NCBI RefSeq assembly: GCF_002775205.1
Contig: NC_036444.1
Location: forward strand, 1,209,501-1,273,500
Direction: 5' to 3'
From: Xiphophorus maculatus
Taxonomy: Eukaryota; Chordata; Actinopteri; Cyprinodontiformes; Poeciliidae
DNA length: 64,000 nt
How positions within the stretch are numbered: position 1 is the stretch's first letter; every line of letters begins with the position of its first letter. A program made the position numbers and the translations under genes. Shown one piece after another: positions 31,556-59,124 of the stretch. The notes beneath the pieces were generated by a model. It was not told the DNA's origin and searched no databases. It saw only the letters and a list, made by a program, of their open reading frames with translations.

Positions 31556-34500
31556 TGAGGGGCCTCAGAAACCTGAAGGGAAAATGAGGAAAAGGGCAAA
31601 AATAAAAAAAATTATCAAATACATTTTTGATTAGAATTTTTTTTATATCATAAGATATAAACTGTTGTTGAATCATTATTATAAAATCTAAGTTAAAAGA
31701 ACTAGTGTAATAAAATTCATCAACCTGCTTTGATCCTCAAGCAGAACGAAATGAAAAGTTTCTCACTAGAAAAAGAGCAAAGGAGCGTCCAGCAGCAAAA
31801 TGCTGCAAAACCCCTAAAACCTGAAATCAGAAGTTATGAGGCAAAATAGTGAATAAACGTGAGAAAAAAACAGGTTGATGTTTCTGTATTTATTGTGTAG
31901 CGTTGTCTGCGTGTTTGCAGTGAGCTAATTCAGTTTGGGAACCCTGAGGCTGAGATCGTTCTGCTTGGAGCTTCACATTCTGTTGAGGCAATATTTTAAC
32001 CATTTGCAGAAAAGCCACGGCACACGAGACATAGCAGACATGCCGCGTTGTCATCACCCACAGCGGCCTGCTGATGCATGCAGTCACCTCCATCCTCAGG
32101 TTCTGAGGCCAGAGCCGGGGCATTCAGGTCAACACCTGCCCCGCTCCCAGCAGGTGCTGCAGCTGCCACTACTCAGCGCATTTGCAGCAGTTAAACTTTG
32201 CTTTCTACACGCGCACCTGCACAGCTCTAGCTCTGAACGGGGTTCAGCTTTGTGACGGACGGGTTCTCTAGAATCACGGAGACATTCTGCGGCCGGCTGA
32301 CCCAGATATGGGTCCCTGGATCCAGTCTCATTCCAGGAAAGGAAGGCAGCAAAGCCTGGATGAAAGAATGATTAATGAGGTAAGACTCTGATAACTGTAA
32401 AGAGAAATACAGCTGACCAAAGGTCAAAGTTCGAGCTGTCCAGGAACTGCCTGCTAACCTTCAAAACACTGAATATCTTCTTGTCAGTATTTCACTTGAT
32501 TTGAACAGAATATGACTAAATATGATCGTTTAATTTAGTCATGAATTAGCTGCCGTGTTTCAATGACAGCAAACTGTTAGAAATCCTCTGTTTCCATCTG
32601 CAGGTTTTTTATTGCAAGATGATTATTGTTGCTTAAAATTTTCATGTTTTTAACTGAAACCTTTATTACAAGTAATGCAATTTTCCATAAAACTTAAATA
32701 TATTTTAAGCTGCATTAATAGTTCCCCAAATAATAATTTACTCACACTGACACTGGATATTTTTTATTCTTATGAAAATGAGGCATTTTATGGTCTAAAT
32801 ATTGACATGCACCCGTCCTAAAGCAACCAAACTATACCAAAGTCATTTTAAATGAATTACTCTACACGAACAGTGGTGCTCTGTAAATTATCCTTCCTTG
32901 TCTACTAATTTATTTTTAAATGCTGCGTTTAAGTACTCAGGCGTTTAACTAACTAAGGAGTGCATAGAGTTTTAACTGGAAATGACTGATCATATATTTC
33001 TGCATCTTTTTGCAAGATGCAGAAATTCATTCTCTGAGCAAGTGACATTTTATACCAGCCTTAGATTCATTTTTGAGTCCTATTTTTATTTTTATCATCC
33101 AGCCATCTGGTAATCAGGGCCACATGAAGCGACCCGTGGCCCAGTTCTGGTTTTTCTGTCAGTCTGGGTCTGAAACAGGAAGCTCTTCTGTGTTCATGGA
33201 TTTTACTAAACGTGGAATGATGAGTAATGCATTATAGAGAGGATTATGCTCTCTATGTAGGTGGTCCGACGGGTCAACATGGCTGACACAGATACTGCAT
33301 GTAGTAGTAGGTCAACCTCCGTCTCCTGCCGCCGCCCCGTTTTATAAAAAATACACAAATCCGGTCGGGTCGTGATTTACCTACAGACTGAGAACTGGGT
33401 CCAAACAGAGAGAGCAGTAATACTGGCCAGCCGAGTTTATCCATAACACCGCTCAAAGTTAAAGGTATTAATGAGAAAATGAAGGAAAGAATAAAAGTGA
33501 AACTTCAGCATCCCTTAAAAAAGAAACATCTAACAAAGTGAGGCAGCGCTTGGTTGCTATTCTCCTCACATCTGAAACAAACTCCCTGAAAACCTGAGGT
33601 GTGCAGAACCTGATGGTTACTGGAAACTGTACAGTTCGCTGCAGCTTTCCCATAAAACTCAAAAATTATTTTATCAGATCATTTTATATCAAATCTTTTA
33701 GAGGTGCAGAAAAAAAATATTCTATGGACATCCAGAAGTTCTAGTCCTGGGAAATCTGAATCGGCTGAAATCGATTTTGAAGATATGTTGAAGTTGTATG
33801 TCTTTGTTGCTCCTATTTGCATGTCGTATTACTCGTCCAGTCAGAAGGGCGTCTCGCTCATCGTATGTATTCTGACTAATTCTTTAGGAATCCTCTATCC
33901 ATCTGCGATATTGATATTTTTTATTTAAGAAAAAGTCAAGACAGCTAAGCTAACCTAAAATTTGCAATTTAAGTTACAGAGTTGTAATAAAATATAAACT
34001 GATGTAATTTGACAGAGAACTTTACAGAATAGTTTTGAATAAATGTTCTGCTTGCTAATACCATCTTTTCCTCTTTTCACATAATTTAAACTGAATCTTT
34101 AGACCGTTTGATTAGAGGAATTGTCTCCGAATTGAATTGTGACCTTAAAAATCAGAATTGAATCGAATTGAACACTGAAAGATTCTCTTTGCTTTCCTTT
34201 TTCAGTTTTTGTTGCTGTTTGCTTCGTCTGTACGTCAAACTGAATCTAACGGACTGATGAGCTGCTGTCAGATTACAGGCAGATAAGCAGCATACTGCAG
34301 AGAAATTCCTTCATTCCCCTTATTTATCAAACTAACGTCAAACTTTTCTCTCTCTGGTGGAGAAACCATTCCTCACGGGTGCTAGGAAAAGTTGTGGCTT
34401 AATTTTCAGCTGCATCCTAAACGAGTCGCAAATTCGCTCAAAATACCCCCCAAAAACCAGACATAATCTCCCACTCCTCCGATGCTGAATACGATGATAA

Positions 34501-36024
34501 CATCGGGGTTTGCTTTAAATTAGGCTGCTTTTTAACAACTTGTCAGACGTTCTTTTGGATTATATGAGAATCTGGGTTGGTATCAGTTTCTGTTGTTGCA
34601 GGAGTCCCAGTTCCGTCAGTTATTTCCTCACAAATATAAAGTCCAACTGATTATAAACCACTTTGAGGAGAAAAATTAACTGGTTTCCAAAGTGGAGAGA
34701 GGATTATTCTTCAGTTCTCTAAAAGGCATTCATGTGTTTTCCAGGCACATGGTGCCACTTTATAGCAAAATCACGTAACTGTGTCACCCACAGTTATTAC
34801 AAAATTCTGTATGCATAAAACATGACTTAAAAAATTTGATGCCTTGTTAGTGGTGACCAGGCCAGTAAAAATAATGGGGGGGCAGATTTAAAAAAAAAAA
34901 ACAACTTTCGTATGTTTTTTTATTATTTAGCTTTCATTTATTATGTCTAAGGATTAGTAGCACTGAACTGTTAGCTTCTGTTAACACTTCTGTTGGTATA
35001 GCGTTTGAACATTAGCATCTGCTAAATATTGTTTTGGTAGAGTGCTTAATCTCTCTGGGGGCGCCATTGCGCTTTCTATGAGCAAGCGTTTAGGCGCCCC
35101 AATGGCTGCCAGTGGAGATCAAAGGATTCCACAAACATGCATGAAAGAATCAAGCAACACTCCAGGTATGTTTTTGGTTAGGAATGATATTATAGCATGA
35201 TGTAAAGCTCATCAAAGCCAATTTTACCCCCTCTTTAGACCTAGTAACGTTTTTGGCATGTAGAAACGGAGTAAAACGTTACCATAAACACTGTGTTGGC
35301 CTAAGTATAAGAAGCGCCATTAACATGCGAGTCACAATTGATCCTGGGAGTGCGTGTGAGTGTGTCAACTTGTGAACTTGACCTACATCTCAGATGGTGT
35401 AACGAAGAAGCTGCTGGGCCTCTAAATGTGCAGATGGTGCAGAACAGCTTCCAGGTCAGGCTGCCCGGCTGCTCCCTGCTGGACAGACGCTGGTCGGGTG
35501 GCAGGTTTGGCCCCTGTGACACCTGTTGGCCCGGCAGAACCGCTCCCAGAAGGCTCATCTGGCCCGACGCAGCACGTCCAACCACCTGCCGCGCTGACCT
35601 CCTGGCTTACACTCAAGCTTTACTCCTCTCATCCAGGATGTGTTGTTTTTAAAGATAAGCAGTGACAGCATAAAGGAGGTTCTGTCCTACAGCCTGCCGG
35701 ACCCGGCTGACCGGGCAGTAATGAAATACAAAACACCCTCTGGGGCTTCATGCTACAGAAATAGCAACATTTTTCCTGTCACCAAAACATGTTGATTTAC
35801 AGATTATATTTTTGGTGGCTGGGTGAAACTGCCATGAGCAAAGATACTTGTGCTTATTTCTGATGTGTCAATTGCTATCAAAACAACGTGTTAAATATGA
35901 AGCGCTGCACTTTAATCTGCCCAATAACTGGAGGTTAAACAGACAAGTGGCATTTAGTCCCTTCCAGTTTGTCATTTATTAACCAGCTGAGAATAAAGCT
36001 GTAGTGCAGCGAGGGCCGAACTAA

Positions 36025-36120
36025 CAGGATCAGGTTTATTAGCACATTTCAGCAACATGCCACTTCAAAGGACTTTACATGAAAGACATAGCAGTGAACA
36101 ACCAAAAAAAGAAAACATTA
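36025..36120 (+). repeat. Teleost repeat fragment
   Basis: GGTTTATTAGCACATTTCAG then CTTCAAAGGACTTTACATGA, a form of the fish repeats that begin with TTTATT and include ACTTTACA. Confidence 0.4.
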
Positions 36121-36634
36121 CACAACAATGAACAGAAGTAAAAAGTTGTAATCCAGAATAAAATTAATCAATGTTCTAGTTATTATTATTATTAATCTAA
36201 GGCAGCTAAAACAGGTGGATTTTTGCATTTTGCGTCCAGGCAGCTAAGCTAACCTAATGCTGGTCATTTAAGTTACAGAATGTTATGCACAAACATATTT
36301 TTGTTTAAATATAAACTGATCGAACCGTGTAGAATTGTTTTAATGTTCTATTTGTTTACAGTATTTTCCTGTTGTCAGTTATACATAAACTATCAAGAGT
36401 ATCTTGACAGTTTGAATAGAGAAATTGGTTTTTGAATTGAAAATCATTTATGAATTGAGTCATCACCTTAAAAATCAGATTTAAATCACTAGACACTAAA
36501 TCCTAGTTCACACGGTACAATTTTTTGTTCTGATTTTCCCGTTCCACCAATCTTAATAATAATCACTTAAGATGATCATAATCGATCTTCCTGACAGTCA
36601 CACCTGATCGTCCTAATCCTAACCCTTGTGTTGG

Positions 36635-37165
36635 AACCAGAACTCCATCATCTGCTCCACCTCCAGCTGCTGCGGTTCTCTTCCTCTCTGCTCTGAGTCA
36701 AACCAACCTGTTCCCCTCCTGGCCTGTGGGGGCGCTGCACCAAGAACCACTGAAGGAAATGACAAATAGCCTCTTAAGACACAGAGCAAATTCCTTCTTC
36801 ACCAGATGGAAACTAGATGGAGGCGTCAGATTTTAGCGGTTGGAGGATTTCTCTTTAGTCTTTGGCTAAAGACCAGGAGCCATTGCTGCTGCTAGCGCTT
36901 GGCTAACATGTTAGCTTTGGTTGTATTTACCCAGAATGCCCTGGGCTTTAGTGTACTTCCTTCCTTTAGAGCGGTCGCCAGTCTGCTTGCTTCCTATATG
37001 GATTCGAACCAAACCAGAGTTCATGTCAGCCGAACCCAGATCAAAGTTTGTAGGTGGACCAGAGTTTGATTAGCATTTACACCTCAACAACCCAACAGAA
37101 CCTAGACAAACAAACTGGAGTTTGATTAAAGCAAACTAAACAGGGCTAGTGTGAATGCACCCTTA
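36635..37165 (+). repeat. R1 interspersed repeat, copy B
   Basis: Same landmark order as 3590-4095, closing with GGGCTAGTGTGAATGCACCC. It is probably the most complete 3' end of the three copies. Confidence 0.7.
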
Positions 37166-38129
37166 AAGAGTCACATCTCTACTATATAAAGAAAATATAA
37201 TCTAAATGTAACTTCTGTGTGGTTTAAGCCTCACAGTGCCGGTATGAAAGGTGTAGGATGAGATGAGGAGAAGCATGCGGGGGGCGTAGCGTCCCACTAG
37301 CTTTGTCTCCAGGATACAGTGGCAAGTGTGAAGGAAGAGGAAAGTTTCAGGCACGTGTTGAGCCACACGGGAGCCCCATTAAAGCAGAACCTCCTCCCTG
37401 TCTGACTTCCTCCGCCCCAGGAGGAGCTCACCTGGGAGAGTGATGGGATCTGCACTCCCTCCTCCATCCATCCACCCTAAGGGAAGTGCCAGGCCCCTGC
37501 TGCTCTGTCTCCGGCTCAGGATGGCAGGACGGGTCCCCAGCTGAATCCATACGTCAGCAGCAACCGCCAAGACGAGGAACACTCCCTCACTGCCACCATC
37601 GCTTCTCCTTTTTGTCTGCTTGATGCCAAGCAGTCCGCCTACATCCAGAAACGGAGAAAAATTGTTTGCAAAGGCGCTGAGATGTAGGTATCTATAAATA
37701 GACGGTGCAGATGGAGAATCCCAGGAAGTACTGAGTTAGGATCTGCTTCTGTGAAGAAAAGGAGGAGGGAGAGCTTTGTTACATGAAGAGAACCAGAGGA
37801 GCAAAAGTTAAGTCTCGAAGGAAAAAAATCTGGCCTAAGATTTTGATGACCCAGATCCCGGCTCTGCAGACAACCAGGTGTTTGCTTTACTTCCTCCCCT
37901 CTGGCTGGAGATGCTGTTTGGAGGTTGACGTGCCTCTCAGGCTGCGTTGGTGACAGAATGGGGGAGACCCGCCATGTGGGACGACGGGACCTCACCTGCC
38001 TGCTGTGGATTTAGGCTCCTCCACTGCTGCTGCCTGGGCCGGAACAGGAGGGTCCAACCGGAGGTACGTATGAAGGCCGGTCCTCATCGCTGAACCAGTT
38101 GTTTTTACAGGGAGTTTAACAGCTTATAA

Positions 38130-38560
38130 TCCAGCAGATTCGGTTCTAACTGCTGTGGTTCTGTCTCTGTTCTGAGTCAAACCAACCTGTTCCCCTCATC
38201 GCCTGTGGGGGCGCTGCACCAAGAACCACTGAAGGAAACGACACAAAAACCTTTAAAGAAGAAACTGATCAAAACTTCCTTCTTCACCAAATGGAAACTA
38301 AATGGAGGCGTCAGATTTTAGTGGTTGGAGGATTTCTCTTTAGTCTTTGGCTAAAGACCAGGAGCCATTTCTGCTGCTAGCGCTAGCATGTTTGATTTGG
38401 TTGGATTTACCCAGAATGCCCTGCACTGTAGTCCACTTCTTGATTTTGGAGCGGTCTCCGGTCTGCTTTGTATTCACATGCATTCAAACCGAACCAGAGT
38501 TCACTTCAACTGAACCCAGACCGAGGTTTGTAGGAGGACCGGAGTCACTTTTTGGTTTGA
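38130..38560 (+). repeat. R1 interspersed repeat, copy C
   Basis: Third copy, only about 1 kb after copy B and in the same orientation. A 196-codon open frame (38347-38937) starts inside it but has no recognisable protein content. Confidence 0.7.
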
Positions 38561-38796
38561 TTTCTCATTCAGCTGTAGTGAGATGTTTGTTGTCTGCAGC
38601 TCCTATCATTGCTGCTCAGGGAACATTTAGCGCTTCCTCATTTAACACGGGCTGCGTGTTACGTGGCTTTATTATATCAGAAATGTTTTTTTGCATTCTG
38701 CCTGCAGGGAGCAAAAACACTCCATTCAACCGTACAGGTTGGTGCATAATGACAAATTTGACCCTGTTGAGCTGGATTTACTACGTTACACATGCA

Positions 38797-38826
38797 AACA
38801 GAGAACATGTCTGCATGTTCTCTGTT
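38797..38826. repeat. 13 bp perfect hairpin
   Basis: AACAGAGAACATG and CATGTTCTCTGTT are exact reverse complements across a 4 nt loop (TCTG). Confidence 0.85.
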
Positions 38827-39939
38827 AAAGACCTAGTGAAGTCCGGTTCTGGAACCGGACCTTCTTGCTGCAAGGCAGCGATGCTACAACTGAGCTGGAG
38901 CCGTCTGCTGTTAATTCATGTCAGTATAAAGATTTAATTTAGTTTTTATTAAGAAACTTGTGTAATTTACCTGTAGCTGAAAGGTGAAGGAGGAGGGGAT
39001 TTGTTGTTGCTCATCCCTCAGTGTGACCAGGACGTTACATAACCGCATCATCTCATCAGATTCATCTGCTGCTCCTACTAATCATCACTGAGCTGTTTTC
39101 CTCCTGCAGATACAGATTAGTCACTTCAAAACAACTTCTTCCATTTATGTAATGATGTTGGAGTGAGTTGATTGTTTTTCTTGTTTTCTTGGAGCCAATT
39201 AGATAAAAGCTGCAGAATGAAAAAGTTCAGGGTTCTGCAGAAAAAGCTTTTCTACGTTTTGGTTCCAGAAAATCTTGACGTTTTTTGCAGCAGATAATAA
39301 TTATGATGTGGAAGAATTTATATTCAGCCAGCTTTACCTTGATAAATATAAATGTAACAGAATGAAGCAGTGTGTAATTTAATGGCAGTCGAAGCGCAGC
39401 TGTTCTGTTTCTGGCCTTGGAGAACAAACTGCGTGTATTTAAAGCGTTTGGACGCAGCAGGAGGATCCGATGAGATCCTCACAGGTGGAGGCTGATTCAG
39501 TGATCCGTGCCGCTGGATCTCCTTCTACGTTATGAAACGACAAAATTCAGCTAAATATAGAACATTATGAGTGGTGGAAAACCAACGTGTCATCTAGAGA
39601 CGGTTTTACAAGAATAGATCTAGAAAGTAAAGTCTAGAAAAGGTGTTTCTGTTCTATTTTCTATTCTTTCTATTGAGTCTGAGTGCTGACGCATGTCAGG
39701 CCTTTAAGATGTTTATGTAAAAATGTTTTAAAACAATGTATCTTTTATATGGGTTGTCATTTGTAAAGTTATATATTCACAAATTAAAAGCAATAATTTG
39801 GGTTATTTAGCATGTAGTAAGAAAAAAGGGGGATTTATTTTTCAAAGTCATTATTTCATTAATTTATAAAAGTAGTTTCCAAGCTAATGATTTAGTATTA
39901 ATTAGTATTTTATTATGATGATTATTATATTTTATTTAG

Positions 39940-40400
39940 TTCGCAAGCTAAATATTTGGCTAAATAAAAATGTATTTGGTTACAGAATGGTTAGTTAGTA
40001 CGCTAAATATTTAGTTTGTAAACTTAATACTTAGTTTAATAACTGAATATGTAGTTTGAAGCTAAATCTTAAGTTAGGAAACTAAATATTTTGTTTGGGG
40101 CTAAATTTTTAGTTAGCAAAGAAAATATTTAGCTACAAACTAAATATTTAATTTGTAGACTAAGTGTTCAGTTGCTAAACTAAACCAAATGTTGAATGTG
40201 GAGCTAAATATCGAGCTTGCAAATTAAATATTCCGTTTGAAACATTTATGAATGAATGAATGAATGAATAGCATGGTGAAATATGAATGGAAAATGAACC
40301 CCCATTTCTTCTGATTTCAGGCTAAATAACCCAAATTATTGCTGTTAGTTTCTGATTGTGTAACTTTACAAACGGCAGCCTTTGCTTTGCTTTGCTTTGT
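39940..40400 (+). repeat. AT-rich CTAAATATTTAG-family repeat, copy B
   Basis: The longest uninterrupted copy: about 300 bp of CTAAATATTT-like words, then ATTTATGAATGAATGAATGA, GCATGGTGAAATATG, AGGCTAAATAACCCAAATTA and TTGCTGTTAGTTTCTGATTG. It ends 300 bp before the dyrk4 CpG island. Confidence 0.75.
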
Positions 40401-40690
40401 CCTTCAGTTCTGCTTCAGTTCTTCATAAAACTCCCTGATTTTTGCGGTTGTAACTTGATGCACCAAGAACTGCATCCTTCCTCATTGACGTTGTAAGTTC
40501 ACATTACAACCACTTAAAGATTTTGAAATCAACTCATCGTGTTGATATTTAAAATGTTCCATTTAAAACATGTTTTTACAGCTTTTCTTCTAGTGTGACC
40601 ATGGATTCAGTTTCCTCCACTGAAAAACATCCAAAATAGCAACAATTTCACAGAGAACGATTAGATTTACAGCTTGACTACATGAGACGC

Positions 40691-41195
40691 CTTGCTTGGG
40701 TCGGAGGCTCTCAGTCATTTTGAGAGCGAACTGTCTGCGTGTTATTTACTGTCTCGGTGCGCAGCCTGCTCCGTTCCGCGCTGCGCTGCGCTCCGTTCCG
40801 CGCTGCGCTCCGGCCGTGCGTCAAGCTCTCCTCTCTCTCACAAAGCGCCTCGGTCATAATAGGCTGGTTGGAGGTGGACGGACTTTTAAAAACAGACCTA
40901 TATCGGTCCATCCCCAGCTGTCAGCGGGAACCCGAACAGGTGGCTCCTCCAGGCACCCGTCGACAGCTTGTCGCGCTCGCTAATCTCCGCTGTGACGACA
41001 GCGCATTACCCGGTGCGCGTAAAACCGGGAGTGCGGGAGGTTTGGGTTGGGATTCTCATCAGTCACCAGGATTTTACTCATCGCTGCGGATTCACCACAA
41101 GGACAGAATTCTGGAAAGTTTGCACCTGAGCTGGAAATAATGACTCTTTATTGGATTTTATAAATTTTGAGCTGCCAAGTCTGAGAGGAAACAGC
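40691..41195 (+). promoter_or_regulatory. dyrk4: dyrk4 CpG promoter and 5' UTR
   Basis: A sharp CpG-rich island (roughly 40730-41050) with an internal duplication of CGTTCCGCGCTGCGCT-type sequence, followed by a purine-rich leader to the ATG at 41196. No TATA box is seen. The start site is not defined. Confidence 0.55.
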
Positions 41196-57016
<15,821 letters not shown>

Positions 57017-58088
57017 CAGGCCTGGAGGATCGGGATGCGTTCAGGGCCGCTGGGAAATACGGATGTTCTGGTTCGGACTTACAGGAAGAAACCCTGAATT
57101 CAGTGAAGTGGGTTTTTTCTACATGATGAGAAAAACATCAACAACGAAGGACATCTTCTGATTTTAGTAGCTGGTCAAATTTAAGTCATCGGCCGAATTT
57201 TATAGAAGTCGTGATTCAGTTTCATGTCATCACATCTGAAACATGAAACTTTATTTGACGCAGGATTAGATTTACAGCAGCATCTGGACCTGCCTGATCA
57301 TTTCTGGAATCAAGTCTTTGCTGTGCATCGAAAAAATAAAAATAAAAACAAGCTTGACTTTTTAGCTTCAGAAGAATTAAAGCTGGAAAACGTAGAAAAT
57401 CTCCTGCTGCTTTTTGTTCATTTCTCCTCATGTCTGTGTGAAAATGCTGAAATATTGAGTCCAATAACGGCTGAGCCAAATGATTTTTATCACGACATCA
57501 AAGAAATATTTATCAGAGACGTTTTAATCGATTAAGTTGATAACTCGTGTTATTATTTACTGTGGAATAGTTTGTTTCATTGAACTAAACCCTGAAATGT
57601 GGATTTTTAAGAGAATCTATTGTATATATTTCTGCTGTTTTATAAATATGTAAAACTGAGCAGATTTTAAAATTAGACAAGGTTCTACTTGTTGTGTTGT
57701 TATTGTATGATCACTTTGTATGTCTGTTATTCCTAATATTTTTATATTAGAAGCAAAAAGACAATCCTCTTATTGATAGTTTGTGCCTTGCAGTATTAGA
57801 GATCCAGCACTTTATTGTTGTTTTGTTGACATTTCCTGTCCAGATATGATTTGAGCCGTTCTCCCAGGATCCCTTTTATTTAACAAAAAGATTCTCCAAC
57901 GTTATTGGTTGCAAAAAAATCATTTAAACTGATTTTATTTGTTGTTGTTTTTTACAGATCTTGCTTATAGAAAAGCACATATCATCAAAATATGTAGGCT
58001 AAATAATTTAATCCTTAGATGATGTATTGTAGCTGTAAATACAAGAACTCAAAAGAAGTAATTTCTATGTATTTTATGCTGAAATAAA
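57017..58088 (+). other. dyrk4: dyrk4 3' UTR and poly(A) signal
   Basis: AT-rich sequence up to an AATAAA at 58083-58088, the best terminal signal before the ndufa9 promoter. A 103-codon open frame at 57224-57535 has no family resemblance and is taken as chance. Confidence 0.5.
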
Positions 58089-59069
58089 TATTGTTTAAAG
58101 GACTTCTTGTTTAAATAATTTCACATTTTTCTAACTCGCCTCGTGTGTTTTGCGCCCAGGATTCAACCTGATACCAAATTAAGGTATGTTTCTTTTTCTA
58201 GTCTAAAGTTTCCAGGTACTGACTGTAATATTGATGACAAATAAATACATTTATTCAAATAAAAACACATGAAAGTGGTGTCAAAAATGTTGAAAAATAA
58301 AAGTGTTGCGCTGCATTTTGTCTAACTGGATCAAAAAAAAATGCTGTTCTTGTAAAATATGCATTTTGTAACAAAGCCTTACATAAAGTAGAGAATTAAA
58401 GCATAGTGTACTTTTAACTACAAAGAAGTTTTTTTCCTGTGTTGAATCCAAACCTTTTATGGAGTTGAAAACTTGAAACTGAACAATGTCATTCATTTTG
58501 CAGTTTTTTGAATAGTTGAGAAACAAACACCCGTGTTTTAATGGGGCTGTAAAGTCACTTAAAGCTCCAGGTCATCAGAATTTACTGACAAAATCATTTT
58601 TTTATTTGGGGTCTGCATCATTTCTACTTCGTTATACGTTATGTAAGCGGAGTCTGAGCAATATTTGGAGCTGAAAATCATACGCAACATCTCCTGTCAC
58701 ATCGACCAGATAAAAACATGAGAACAGTTAAGTGACTGACTAAAAATAAGTCCTAAATTAATGCTAAACACCAGTAATACACTACTAAATATGCGGCAGC
58801 TGGGTTTGGCTCCTCGTCTCACTTAATTAAAGACATAACCAGCTGTTTGTGTCTTTATGTCTCCCTAACAGATTGTCCCTGTTTTTATGCGACTCTCATT
58901 ACTCGTGGTGAACGTTCATTCTTTTCACTGATGTATATTTGATAAAGTTTCGATCTATATTACCACTAACTCTCCCGCCGGTGGACCAGAATGGAGCGAA
59001 CCCCGCATTTGATACGCCACAACATACGAACATTTCATTTTGGCCTACGCGGTTGCCGTACTCGGAAAG
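58089..59069 (+). promoter_or_regulatory. ndufa9: dyrk4-ndufa9 spacer and ndufa9 promoter
   Basis: About 0.9 kb between genes. The last 110 bp is CpG-rich (CTCCCGCCGGTGGACC). AAAGATGGCGACC overlaps the start codon and matches a YY1 site (AAGATGGCG), typical of nuclear genes for mitochondrial proteins. Confidence 0.5.
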
Positions 59070-59124
59070 ATGGCGACCGTAGTGTTGGTTAGCCGTCCTG
59101 CGGGTGTCCTTTCAAAGATTTCAA
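59070..59124 (+). CDS. ndufa9: ndufa9 exon 1
   Basis: Encodes [18 protein letters not shown], the start of the targeting peptide; donor GTGAGT, phase 1 out. It is preceded by a CpG-rich promoter. Confidence 0.85.

Larger units (their letters stand above)
20653..40690 (+). other. wfdc1-dyrk4 intergenic region
   Basis: There are about 20 kb with no recognised protein family. Contents: repeat fragments, a long (AT)n tract, the unrecognised exon-like pair 23018-23049 and 25492-25561, an NRF1/CRE-bearing island near 24.8 kb, two GC-rich islands at 28.0-28.3 and 29.4-29.7 kb, and R1 repeat copies B and C. The remainder is AT-rich with only short random-looking frames. Confidence 0.7.

Noticed and set aside
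35338..35652. GC-rich 104-codon open frame
   Set aside because: Overlapping frames on both strands are open because of base composition; no domain or conserved motif seen.
38347..38937. 196-codon open frame
   Set aside because: It starts inside R1 repeat copy C, runs through other repeat scraps and has no protein family features.
57224..57535. 103-codon open frame after dyrk4
   Set aside because: It lies in the dyrk4 3' UTR, AT-rich, without family resemblance or splice context.
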